NCBI GenBank assembly: GCA_039720395.1
Contig: CM077832.1
Coordinates: forward strand, 17,517,850-17,581,849
Origin: Liquidambar formosana
Lineage: Eukaryota > Streptophyta > Magnoliopsida > Saxifragales > Altingiaceae
Length of the DNA: 64,000 nucleotides
Direction of reading: 5' to 3'
How positions within the stretch are numbered: position 1 is the stretch's first letter; each line of letters begins with the position of its first letter. Below the pieces are notes generated by a model. That model did no database searches, was not told the DNA's origin, and worked only from the letters and a program-made list of their open reading frames with translations. Below are positions 12,485 to 22,815 of the stretch, piece by piece. The translations under genes were made by a program, and so were the position numbers.

Positions 12485-13025
12485 ACTTTGTTAGTTTGGG
12501 GGTGTGAATTCTTACCTTACTGTGATATTACCATTTATTTCACATTATATTTTTCTGGGCTCAAACCATTTGGGTTTCCTGTTCTTGTTGGTGTGAGAAC
12601 AATGGGCTGGTATACTTTCTGCCTAATAACACTTGTTGGGCTTATCCAAACAAACCCACACTAGTGCCCAGTACCTGGTATGTCCAAGCCATGGCACGCC
12701 TAACCCATTAGCCCAAGACCCTTATCTGCTAACCGACACAATTAGCATGATGAGGGGACTACAGTATCGAGATGTGATTAAAAGCAGCAGTATTTTATCA
12801 AAAGGCAACATTATTGGCAGACGGTTGCAGATCTCGAGAGGATTAATTAATCCTTAATAGCATTGGATTCCCAACAATGCATTGGTTTTGCGATCTGTTC
12901 TTGACTTGAGTGAGGGCGGTTTTTCTTTAAAAACCAGAGTTTGATTATAGGTGCTTAAACACTCTTCCCCAACCATTCAACCCTCAGAGAAAACTCTCTT
13001 CTTCTAAATCCTCTCTTACGAACTC
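12485..13025 (+). promoter_or_regulatory. Foreign segment upstream of the antisense ORF, promoter-like
   Basis: This stretch replaces the expected integrase and gag coding region and has no copia homology that I can see. Its last part before the ATG at 13026 looks like a plant leader: a TATA-like GATTATAGG around 12943, then a CT/A-rich untranslated stretch ending CTCTTACGAACTC. Promoter function is inferred only. The short ORFs here have no recognisable domain. Confidence 0.35.
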
Positions 13026-13622
13026 ATGGCCTCTTCCTCCTTTGCCCCACAAAACCGTCCTGACTTAAATACAACACCAGCAACACAACCAGAGGTCTGG
13101 CACCCAAGGTTCCTAAATGTTCACAACCAACCCCTTACAGTTGAGGATTCTGTAATTTACAATCTTGCGAATGCAACGGCAGTAGCGGAGGGACTCATCA
13201 CTCCTCGTGATGAGAGAATACTGGTTGGACGGTCCGACCTGGACATAATAAGAGACTCCATGGCTCTCAACGCTCAGGCCACAACATTTACTACTAACAT
13301 GGCTCGGCGTTTGCACACTAGAAATGTGCACATGCAAAGTCTAAGTGACCAGGTCACTCGTCTCCAGGGGTTGCTCGACGGAGCCTATCGAAGGATGAGG
13401 GCTTTGAGAGCGGAGAATAGAGAGTTACAAAGAATGGTGGACTCCTATTCTAACAGACTCACACCAAGGGTCGAGGCACTGGACAGGCTCACTGATCAAG
13501 AAAGGGTTCCGGGCAGCCCACAGAGGCAACCTCCAGCTGATCCCTCCAGTTCTACCCAAGGCCCACAAAGGCAACCCCCAACTGATCCTTCTAGTTCTAC
13601 CCAAAATGCTACTATTGAGTAG
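13026..13622 (+). CDS. Antisense 198-residue coiled-coil ORF inside the copia element
   Basis: An intact frame opposite to the element's own coding strand. Residues 1-30 are polar and Pro-rich; 38-90 contain DSVIYNLANATAVAEGLITP and a VGRSDLDIIRDSM block; about 94-160 have heptad spacing typical of a coiled coil (MQSLSDQV, LQGLLDG, MRALRAENRELQRMV). Residues 165-194 are two copies of a 15-residue Pro/Gln/Ser repeat (PQRQPP.DPSSSTQ). Composition and open length argue for a real coding sequence rather than a chance frame. The function is unknown and I cannot name a family. Extra antisense ORFs are known in some plant LTR elements (Grande, Retand); a captured host gene is the alternative. A diverged copy of its tail lies at 14125-14181. 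Confidence 0.6.
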   Translation: MASSSFAPQNRPDLNTTPATQPEVWHPRFLNVHNQPLTVEDSVIYNLANATAVAEGLITPRDERILVGRSDLDIIRDSMALNAQATTFTTNMARRLHTRNVHMQSLSDQVTRLQGLLDGAYRRMRALRAENRELQRMVDSYSNRLTPRVEALDRLTDQERVPGSPQRQPPADPSSSTQGPQRQPPTDPSSSTQNATIE

Positions 13623-14703
13623 CTCTCACTTTTTTTTTTTTTTTTTTGTTTTTTGTTTTTTTTTTTTTTTGTTGCTGCTACTAGAATGAAGATGGTTTTA
13701 TTTGCTAAACTCAAAGAACGAACAGATAAAATAGCACACAAAATGAATGAACACAACAAAATACTATTCATAAATAGATAACACACTGGAATATTTAGCA
13801 CAACTTCTAAACAGACGAATCAAAATAAAATAAAAATAATAATTATCGAAAATACAAAACGTACACTAGCAACAAATAACATGGCAAAATTTCAAGAAAG
13901 ACCAGAAATGGGACCACTTGCATAATTGGAATCTCCTCATGTACACAATAGTCCAATATCCAGAAGATGAGTGGAATGACAACTAGGTACCATGGGAGCA
14001 TGAAAGTGAAAAACCCATTCATCATTGCAGAGATGAGGGTTTTGGGGAGGAATAGCCATGATATTTATAGAAAAGTCCTATTTTTTTTTTTTTTTATTAC
14101 AACAGGGGAAGTATTCTTAATGGGCTGCAGAGACAATCTCCAGTTGGTCTCTCTAGTTCTCAAAATGCTACTAATAAGTAGCAAAAGAAAATCTGTAATC
14201 TGCTCCAAGTACAATGACCAAATCTGAAATTTTAGTGAAAACAATTTGTGATGCGTATAAATGAATTTTTATATGTTCAATCCAAAAAGAAATGGGCTTT
14301 GGGGTTTATATCACTTAAAAGTATATCAAATGTACTTTGTAACCTCAAAATTTGGTAGAGAAATACCTAGCAAAACCCATTCAAAAATATTTTTCAATAT
14401 TAAGTTAGTGCTGTCTAGCAGAAATCCCAGATTCAGGTGTACCACGAAATAATTACGCAAAAAATATCAAATGGTCACCCAATGACACGAAAATTGGTAG
14501 GATGTTAGCCCAACAAGTCAGTGACAAAATCCAATTCGTTTCATCTCAAAATCATAACTAGAACTAAAGTTATGAATTAAATGGTAAAATGGGTTCGTGC
14601 TGTCAACACAGTATAACACACAAAACCTCAACCATGTATTTACTTAAAACACTTATCTCGTAGGTTTATTCTATAAACCGATGCTTATTTCTTCAGTGTC
14701 ATT
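13623..14703. other. Non-coding copia interior between antisense ORF and hairpin array
   Basis: It begins with T tracts (13631-13670) and holds another T tract at 14079-14096. No gag frame survives on the minus strand. Apart from the ORF-tail remnant at 14125-14181 nothing recognisable is present. Confidence 0.5.
14125..14181 (+). pseudogene. Diverged second copy of the antisense ORF's C-terminal tail
   Basis: In frame it reads LQRQSPVGLSSSQNATNK followed by TAG, closely matching the last residues of the 13026 ORF (PQRQPPTDPSSSTQNATIE, stop). Spacing to the stop codon is the same. It lies 560 bp downstream of the first copy, preceded by a T tract and TTATTACAACAG. Confidence 0.6.
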
Positions 14704-15630
14704 CCACTTCTAGTGGTTTGGTATTTTATTTTTCCACACCAAATATATTCATTCCACTTCTGGTGGTTTGATATTTTATTGCTCCACTTCTAGTGGTTTG
14801 GTATTTCATTAATCCACTTCTAGTGGTTTGGTATTTTATTTTTCCACACCAAATATATTCATTCCACTTCTGGTGGTTTGATATTTCATTGCTCCACTTC
14901 TAGTGGTTTAGTATTTCATTAATCCACTTCTAGTAGTTTGGTATTTCATTGATCCACTTCTAGTGGTTTGGTATTTTATTTTTCCACACCAAATATATTC
15001 ATTCCACTTCTGGTGGTTTGATATTTCATTGCTCCACTTCTAGTGGTTTAGTATTTCATTAATCCACTTCTAGTGGTTTGGTATTTTATTACTCCACTTC
15101 TAGTGGTTTAGTATTCCACTTCTAGTGGTTTGGTATTTCATTAATCTACTTCTAGTGGTTTGGTATTTTATTTTTCTACACCAAATATATTCATTCCACT
15201 TCTGGTGGTTTGATATTTTATTGCTCCACTTCTAGTGGTTTAGTATTTCATTAATCCACTTCTAGTGGTTTGGTATTTCATTGATCCACTTCTAGTGGTT
15301 TGGTATTTTATTTTTCCACACCAAATATATTCATTCCACTTCTGGTGGTTTGATATTTCATTGCTCCACTTCTAGTGGTTTAGTATTTCATTAATCCACT
15401 TCTAGTGGTTTGGTATTTTATTACTCCACTTCTAGTGGTTTAGTATTCCACTTCTAGTGGTTTGGTATTTCATTAATCCACTTCTAGTGGTTTGGTATTT
15501 TATTTTTCTACACCAAATATATTCATTCCACTTCTGGTGGTTTGATATTTTATTGCTCCACTTCTAGTGGTTTAGTATTTCATTAATCCACTTCTGGTGG
15601 TTTGGTATTCCATTATTCCACTTCTGGTGG
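14704..15630. repeat. 28-copy hairpin-forming minisatellite in copia leader
   Basis: The core CCACTTCTAGTGG (variants CCACTTCTGGTGG, CTACTTCTAGTGG) recurs 28 times, mostly at 30-bp spacing with GTTTGGTATTTCATTAAT-like linkers. Each core is an inverted repeat (CCACT / AGTGG, 3-nt loop), so element RNA could form a string of small hairpins. A longer variant containing CCACACCAAATATATTC occurs six times, with AAATATATTC starting at 14741, 14851, 14991, 15183, 15323 and 15515. The 14991/15323 and 15183/15515 pairs show a 332-bp higher-order period. In element order the array lies between primer site and coding region. Confidence 0.95.
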
Positions 15631-15929
15631 TTTTTATCATAAAATGACATACTTTAAGCTGACACAGTGAAGTTACCAGTAAATCTGAGAGAAGTTGACT
15701 GACAACAGAGGTGATGTTGACAGTCAATTCGTAGTAAAACAAGAGCAGATTTTTGTGTGTTCTTCTATGCTAACTAAAGCAAAAGTTAAGGTGCACCCAC
15801 GAATTTTCACCAAAATTTTACAAGCATCTAAAGAAGTTGCATAACACATAATAGAGAAATATATTACTCAATTTAATTTGGTCATTATTGACCATCACTT
15901 TATTCAATTAAATTGAGACTTTATTCATT

Positions 15930-16150
15930 ATTTCTAAAACTTCAGGTTTTGAAATTTGTCTCTTACTTTAGGAAGAGAACAGATGAATAATAACTTTTTT
16001 TTTTTTTTTTTTTTATAGAAAACTTCTGGTTTTCAGATCTTTCTCTTACTTCAGGAAGAGAAGATGAATTATCACTCCTTTTATTTATTTATAAAACTTC
16101 AAGTTTTATTTTTAAATCTTCTCTTGCTTCAGGAAGAGAAGATGGATTCA
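15930..16150. repeat. Three imperfect repeats near the copia primer site
   Basis: Three units start near 15936, 16019 and 16093. Each has AACTTC.GGTTTT or similar, then TCTT.CTTCAGGAAGAGAA and GATGAAT-like words. Spacing is about 75-85 bp with a T tract in the first unit. Confidence 0.65.
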
Positions 16151-16184
16151 TCCATTCAAGTATATAATTTAGAGTAAAAACCAA

Positions 16185-16290
16185 TCCACAACCAAATTGG
16201 TTAAGAGCATACCAACTTACCACAATCAAATTGGTTTAGAACTTACCAACTTACCAACTTACCGCAACCAAATTGGTTAAGAAAGAAGAT
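16185..16290. repeat. ACCAAATTGGTT palindromic repeats
   Basis: ACCAAATTGGTTAAGA or close variants occur three times (about 16193, 16218 and 16268), separated by ACCAACTTACC repeats. Each ACCAAATTGGTT is a perfect palindrome. They lie just inside the 5' LTR, in the presumed leader of the element RNA. Confidence 0.7.
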
Positions 16291-16324
16291 GGTGGTAGTA
16301 TGATATTGCTCCCAAATTCCTTGA

Positions 16325-16343
16325 GCAATTCGTGCTGATAACG
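16325..16343 (-). promoter_or_regulatory. Probable primer binding site of the copia element
   Basis: Directly after the 5' LTR the minus strand reads CGTTATCAGCACGAATTGC. The TTATCAG core resembles the TGGTATCAGAGC initiator-tRNA-Met site of plant LTR elements but is not a full match. The position is right; primer identity is inferred. Confidence 0.5.
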
Positions 16344-16640
16344 TGTTGTAAAACCAAGAATTTAGAACAAATTGTGAGGAGAATAAATTTCTCATTCATC
16401 TTCTTTCTCTTGTTTCTCTCCAAATACATATTCCTTCATTCTCTCCAAAAATACATCTCACATCTTTTTTCTCTCCGAATCCCCCCTCTCTTCTTTCTCC
16501 CCTTCCCCTTTTATCTTTGTTTGCATTTATTCCTCATGATGGGATTACCTAACCCACTTATGATGGTGTTCCCATTATCACAAAGTGGAGGGGGTGTGGA
16601 CATCCACTCAATGTCCACTCAATGTTTAATATTCATAACA
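16344..16640 (-). repeat. 5' LTR of the copia element
   Basis: A 297-bp partner of the LTR at 9293-9587, followed on the plus strand by the target duplicate ATTCA at 16641-16645. The U3 side faces the 3' end of the GH17 gene. Confidence 0.95.
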
Positions 16641-16645
16641 ATTCA

Positions 16646-17370
16646 ACCATATTAGCAGTACATGAGTTCCTCTTCTAAACTGGAGAAATTATTGAAATCT
16701 CAAGACCCAAATTTCTGACCAATAAAATTTCAAATGGATTATCAATTCATACGTTGGAAGGGAGAAATTCTCCATCCAGTGCAACAACGAGTCGTTATAT
16801 CCAAAACTAATTCATATACAGGATGGTCATCAGCAAACCACTAGCTAGCTACAAGTTTCCAGCCACTGAAGGAAAATCCCTCTAGAAAAGCAAAGTGGCC
16901 AGGCAAAAGCAATGCTGAAGAGAAGTAAATATTTAGCAACATAAAAGACGTAAACGTAATATCAGTATGATGAATATGGAAAAATTAAAATATCATAAAT
17001 GTAATTTAAAAATAATAACAACCAGGTCAAAGCCCAATTTCGAGGCCTAAAGATGAAAAAATAATCATAAATCTAATCAATGTCGAAGATGGAAAAAGAA
17101 TTATAAATCTAACTGAAAAATAAGAATAAATATGTCTAAGTCCAACAATAATATGATGATGCCTTTCAGGTTGTTTTGTACAAAATTGGACTACTTTCCC
17201 TATTATATCAATCCAGACCACATACCGCCCCCGCTCCCCACCTCTTCTCTTAGAGGAACAAAACTTCATTTGAGAAGCCACGCCAAGCCAAGGGGAAAAA
17301 AACTCCCCACGAGAACCATGTGTCTCAAAAATTTCAAACAAAAGTTGCACTAGATTCCAACATGTCCAGT
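16646..17370. other. Spacer downstream of the GH17 gene
   Basis: This is the probable 3' flank and untranslated region of the minus-strand GH17 gene, whose stop codon is at 17371-17373. No other gene is supported; ORFs on either strand here have no recognisable domain. Confidence 0.5.
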
Positions 17371-20300
17371 CTATAGGAAAACTGCACTCCAGATTAGAAC
17401 TCTTACTATCGTTATAAAGCTTGTAAAATCACCCCCATAAAGATTGTGGGCAGGAGATCCTGAAGTTGTGGAATTCATCGATGGGGCTGTGACATTTACA
17501 AAGGTGCCATTCTTGCCAAGACTGCATGCATAGATTAGGAATAGAAAAAAAAGTGAGTCGCTCATCCATGGCTGAAAATAAATCATATGGAAGTCATAGG
17601 TTGGTGATTAACAAAGGGTAGGTAAAAATGGTTATTCAGCTATACAAGCAAATGTTTACCTTCCTGGAAATATACAAGAACCATGACCTGTGCCATGGAA
17701 GCAACAAAGAATTAGAACTCTTCAGTCATGACTAATTCACGTGACCAAGCCCAAAACAGAGATTAAAAAGAACAAATAAATAAATAAATAAATAACAAGC
17801 AAACAAACACAGAGAACATGCACATGCTTTATCAGTGCAAACTTACTTGGATCAGTGGTAGTAACTGCAGCCACTCCATTGAAGTCACATGTATCGGGAG
17901 TCTTGCCCATCTTATGATAGTAAGTATCAAAAGCATAAGTTGCATGTGCAACCACATTGTCTGGTTCATAGCATGGTTTCCCCTGCGACAAAGGCGAACA
18001 ATCCACCTTGCCAGGTCCACAGGCCCAATCTAAAGCAGCCTGCAGCATCTTTGGATCAGCACCATCTTTTGCCGTGCAATATGTCTGGTTCGTAGTATCA
18101 TTTGCCAATACCATTCCCGACCCTGTCAAGTGTAGAATATAAATTGGCACCCCATTTGCATCGAACAATCCCCAGTTCTTCTCTGAGACTGGCCCAGCTT
18201 TTGTATCCTCATTATAAAGCTCATAAATATAAGTACTAACAGATATTCCAGGGTGTTTGGGAGTTCCAGTTTTGTTCAGCACATGCCTTATCAAATTGCT
18301 ATTGTAAGTGTTGGCATTCTCTAAGGTGGCATCTGGCTCGTTAGAATCACCTTTGGATGGCCAGCCCGACTCAGTCACTAGAACTGGAATGTTTGTGAAG
18401 TTTAGAAAACCCATGGCAAAGTAAGTTGCATCGACCATTGCATCAAAGACATTGGAGTAATGAAGGAGTGTGTTAGCATCAACAGCTTCTTTGTTTGGGG
18501 TAAGGGGCCGGAAGAGTGCATAATCTAAGGGAATAACACCATTTGATTGCATGTAATCATAATAAGGGTATATATTGAGCATGAGAAATGAGCCTGTGGA
18601 CTGCAAGAAATTGAGCATAGGGACGAGAACTGGATTCCATGAGCGGTTAAAGAAGGCTTGGGAAGGTGGGAAAGAATCAAGAATAATAGAGGTAGAAAGG
18701 GGAGTTGAAACTTTAATTTGGCGGTCCAGATTGGATGCCAATAGGGCTGAGTGAATGAACTTGAGGGCATTGACAAGGACAGGTGCTGCATTTGGGAGGG
18801 TGGTCAGAATCTCAGAACCAACAGAAATTGCCGTGATGTTGGTGGCAGGGTAATGGGCTACAACATTGCGAGATACCCAATTAGCTGCAGTAGAATTTGA
18901 TTGGCCAATGCCAAGGAGCTGTTCGTTAGGTACAGAGACGATGACTTTAATGCCTGTGTTGGCAAGTGCAAGAAGCATGGCAGTGTCAGCATTGTAGAGG
19001 CGGACATGCCGAATTTGCTGGGCTTTGAGTAGGGCTACTACTTGAGTTGGGTGTGGCATGTCCGAGAGGTCTGTTCCAATATTCACGCCAATATATGAAT
19101 CTGCAAGAAAGAAACATAACTAATGTAATTATGCCAACATCTGAAACTAAACTCTAGTTTGGCACAGCTAAGATTCAACAACTTGCAACAGGATGAAGAA
19201 CGTTTCAGTCCTAGAAAACCCATTAAAATGCAGGATTTTTGCCTCTTGAACAAAATTGTATACTACAAGCAATCTTTTTTTTAGATGTTTTGCCCCCAAA
19301 AGAAGAGGATATTGACCTAACCATAGAAACGATGAGTTTGTTTGACAGGTCATATTTAATAGTGAAGGTTTAGTTTGTTTCTATTGAATTTATTATTTCC
19401 CAGCAAAAATTGCTAAATAAAAATGTTCAAGTTGCCAGGAACATGACTAAGGATAAGTCTGCTAAACATGGGAACCGAATGAAACATGAATGATCAGCCA
19501 GAAAATGACTTCCATAGAAACATAGAAACCCAAAAGGTAAAACACTTTTAGAACAAGTGAATACTGCCCTTGTAATGACAACTACTAACTACAATTACCA
19601 TTAAACAAATTTTAAATTATCTTCACCCACTTTTTATACTGATGAGGAATAACTGGAGAGAACCAAGTCAGCTCTTACGACTAGGAGCTAGGCTTCTTCA
19701 GATAATAGAACATACAATCTGAATCTGTATTCCCTACACGGAGGGTGAGAATCTTTCAAAATGTTTTGGTAGCCAAACCATCACAGCAAGGCTTTATGAC
19801 ATTTATAAAGGTGGGTTGGTGTTTGGATTTAAATATATTAAGCAGCCAAAAAAATGGGGTTTTAGTAGAGTAAATGCAAGTCATAAATAGTAGGATTTGA
19901 AACCCTCCATTCAATCAAACCAGCCAAATTTCTGTGCCTCAAATTTAAAATGCTTTTGGTAGAACCATAGAACAAATGGTCATGATCACAGAAAATAAAA
20001 ATGCACGTACTCGATGCAACTAAAAGACAACAAATCACTACTATGGTCACACCCAGGTAGACTCGCCATGAGGCCCACTACTGGTTGCCCCCTTCTACTC
20101 TTTTTTACCCAGCAAAAAAAAAGAGTAGAACAAAGAAAAAATTTACACTTCAATTCATTTCATGAAAGACACTATCAAGTATAACTTCCTTCTCATTCGT
20201 GGATCAAATACAACAATCAGGAAATTTGGAGCCTTATGAACATCAGGCATGCAAGTGGGACGCGTGGTTAGCAAGCAGGATTGGGACTTGGCATCCAGTT

Positions 20301-21461
20301 GGCCCCGTACAGGAGATTGAACCAAAATTTAATTGTGTGTAATCACATTTTGGATCTTTTTCTATTTTCAAGTAATGCTATGTAAGCCCACCAAGCCTTC
20401 CAAGTAAGGTGGCACAACACTTCTCTTTCTTTGAGGATCATAATCTTATCATTTTCGAAAAAATGCCCAGCCACACTGCTTAGTCACTTCTTCTTGCACG
20501 GATGGTGCTAATACTTGGTCGATAGACATCCAGAAAATATTTTGGAATCTCAACCAAGCTGAGAGAAGTTTGACACTTAGTTACTTCGTCGAGAAAAGTG
20601 AAGCAATTGCGAATATGTCGATCAGATTTAAAGCACAAAGGTCGTAATGTTGCCAAGGACGATTTTGACAATCTAAAGATAACTGAAAATACACCCTGAA
20701 CAAGAACTCCAGGGCTTTGAGTCTTGAAAAAACAAAGATTAGGACTGTATTAAGCTCCTCTCTGCAGGACCCCCCAAGACAAGCAGCTTTTTTCCCCTGT
20801 ACTCAAGCCTCTCTAGTGCAGAAGAAAGTACTAACAGGACGGATGGTATTGTTTTGATTTAAATTTCAATCAGTAGATAGTGATAACAACAACAAGCTAT
20901 GAATGAACGCACCAACGCGTGCAATACCAATGGTACCAATGAATAAACAAATGCAATAAAATATGGTAGCAGAAAGCAGAGCATGGTACGTTGCCATATC
21001 TCAACCAAAGTGCCTAATTCCTCTAAACTTTGACCCTTCGCATCACCAAGGCTAAAGAGTATTCTAGAAATATAGGAATACAATGATAAAAACAAAATCA
21101 GCTAAAAGACAATGCGGTATTACTAGCAGCTTTCTTCTTTTAAGGAAAAAGAACAAAAAAAATTTATCAATCAAAAAAATACGGAGTACTAAATTTAAGG
21201 GAAAGTGAACAAAGTCGGGAGCAGAGATTTGCACCAAATCTCTTGCTTCAGTTAGAACAAGGAAAAGGCACCTAGAACCAGCCGTCCTCCACAACATACA
21301 AACTGCCTGTAGAAAGTATAGAACCAATTTGCTTACATTTAATGTAAAAATTAATCACCACAGCAGAAGCCAGAAGACATTCTCCCAACCCCACCTCTGT
21401 CCTCATTAATTTCCCATGTTTAATATCTACCCTACAAAACCTTATCCAAAGATGAAGCAAA

Positions 21462-21513
<52 letters not shown>

Positions 21514-21981
21514 TACAGAGTAGCTCCTTAAACCTTATCTTTCACATACCCAATAATTATTGGCCATATTTGTACCCAAATTTCACTAAGATGGCCTACA
21601 GAAACAAATCCTCCAAATGGCCGGTCTTAAACAAATAGAATGGGGGTAAATATGAGCTCTAAGAGAACCGCTTGCACAGAATGTTACCCTACTTCATAAA
21701 GAATCAGCTCAAACTCCAAAACAAAAAAAAACAAAAAAAACAAAAAAAAAAAAAACCAAAACAAAACAAAAAGGAAAACGAAGATCACAGTATCAATAGA
21801 AATATCGAATACGCGTTAGTGTTGAAGCAAAACCCACCAAAAAAAACCTTACAAATACATACAAGCAAAGGAAGAAAAATAAGAAGAAAAAAAAAAAAAA
21901 GGAGAAGAGAAGAAAACATATTTCACCTTCATCAGCATTCACAACAGAAACTGCTAAAAGCAGAAGAAGAAGGAGTGCCAT
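17371..21981 (-). CDS. GH17 glucan endo-1,3-beta-glucosidase with X8 domain, GPI-anchor type
   Basis: Coding exons (transcript order): 21927-21981, 17847-19100, 17660-17687, 17371-17521; all introns GT-AG; 1488 nt, 495 residues. The enzyme hydrolyses beta-1,3-glucan (callose) in the wall and plasmodesmatal region. Residues 1-16 are a signal peptide (MALLLLLLLAVSVVNA). The GH17 barrel runs from about 21 to 345, with proton donor Glu115 in SVGSE and nucleophile Glu262 in VTESGWPS. The X8/CBM43 domain follows at about 360-445 with six cysteines (YC, WAC, DC, PC, TC, SC). The C-terminus is a Ser/Thr/Asn-rich stretch and a hydrophobic tail ending LIWSAVFL, a GPI-attachment signal. Length and layout match the plant class with a C-terminal X8 module. 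The ATG lies at 21981-21979 in a good context. No lesion is seen, so it should be functional. Confidence 0.95.
19101..21926 (-). other. Long first intron of the GH17 gene
   Basis: 2826 bp between the signal-peptide exon (donor GTGAAA) and the main exon (acceptor TTGCAG). It contains a (CT)n(CA)n tract at 21463-21513 and A-rich stretches at 21722-21760 and 21881-21900. No other gene or complete element is supported inside it. Confidence 0.85.
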
Positions 21982-22052
21982 TGATTCTTCAGTGAAAACC
22001 CCTCGATAAATCTTCCAAAACCCACTTAAAGAATAGCTAAAAGAATGTGATT

Positions 22053-22090
<38 letters not shown>

Positions 22091-22120
22091 TGAGAGTGAG
22101 GGACACTTTTTAATCAAGGA
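21982..22120 (-). promoter_or_regulatory. GH17 5' leader with (CT)n tract
   Basis: On the minus strand, CT dinucleotides at 22054-22085 precede the ATG by about 75-105 bp. CT-rich leaders of this kind are common just upstream of plant start codons. No convincing TATA box was located; a second (GA)n run lies at 22194-22207. Confidence 0.5.
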
Positions 22121-22815
22121 GCGCCATGAAGATGTGAATGGAATGAAAATAAAATCTAGGAAAGCAAGTGGGTAAAGGTGGGGAATTTACACGAGAGAGA
22201 GAGAGAGTGGTTCCCACCAATCACGTAAAAGCTTTGTCAGTTGATCGAACGGCTGAGAAATCATCTGCAGTCCGTCATAATAAACAGTGTGGATTTCTTT
22301 TCGTAAGAAACTAAATGTTGCCTGTGAGTGTTAGCCGTTACAGGCTTTTTTCGGCTTTTGAGCAGTTTTGGATTGATTCAATGCATGTTTGTGTGTTTGT
22401 CTTGGAGTAAGGATGAGGGACTGCGGACTGACAGGTTTTGGGAGCCCACAAATGGTTACAGACACACAGACAGAAAAGACGCCATCCAGCGAGGTGAGGA
22501 CATCTAAAAAACAGCTGGCTCCAACGGTCATTTGTTGTACCTTTTTTTATTATTATTTTCGATATTCGTACCTTTCATTTCTTTCTTCTGTGTGTTTTTT
22601 TTTTTTTTTTTGTTTCTTTTTTTGTTCGATACCTTTCGTTTCCATTATGCTTTATTCCTTTCTTTATTTTCTTATATTTTTTACTTTCATTTTATTTTTT
22701 ATTTTATTACCTATAATTTTTTAATTGTTAGATATTAGTTGGATGGATAAAAAAAATTTCTCACTGGTTACAATTTTTTTTTTTAAATATATATGTATTT
22801 TTTTGGTTTCTAAAA
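22121..22815. other. Upstream flank of the GH17 gene
   Basis: Probable promoter-proximal DNA followed by a very T-rich stretch (22541-22740) that opens meaningless Phe-rich frames. No gene is supported. Confidence 0.4.

Larger units (their letters stand above)
9293..16640 (-). mobile_element. Young, coding-defective Ty1/copia LTR retrotransposon
   Basis: Two LTRs (9293-9587 and 16344-16640) flank about 6.8 kb, and ATTCA is duplicated at 9288-9292 and 16641-16645. LTR ends are TGTTAT...ACAACA read on the minus strand. The LTRs differ by one substitution plus a 2-bp indel, so insertion is recent. In element order (minus strand): 5' LTR, primer site, short repeats, a 28-copy hairpin array, an antisense ORF region, a pol fragment beginning inside the integrase C-terminal part, reverse transcriptase and RNase H, polypurine tract, 3' LTR. 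Gag, protease and the integrase core are absent and pol has a frameshift, so movement must have used proteins from other copies. It lies 0.7 kb downstream of the GH17 gene in the same orientation. Confidence 0.95.

Noticed and set aside
14704..15630. Regular 30-bp repeats resembling a CRISPR array
   Set aside because: Linkers are themselves repeats, not unique spacers, the context is a plant retrotransposon, and no cas genes exist.
17818..18095. Plus-strand ORFs of 68-71 codons
   Set aside because: Antisense shadows of the X8 domain exon of the GH17 gene.
22389..22738. Phe-rich ORFs of 111 and 68 codons
   Set aside because: Products of T-rich low-complexity sequence.
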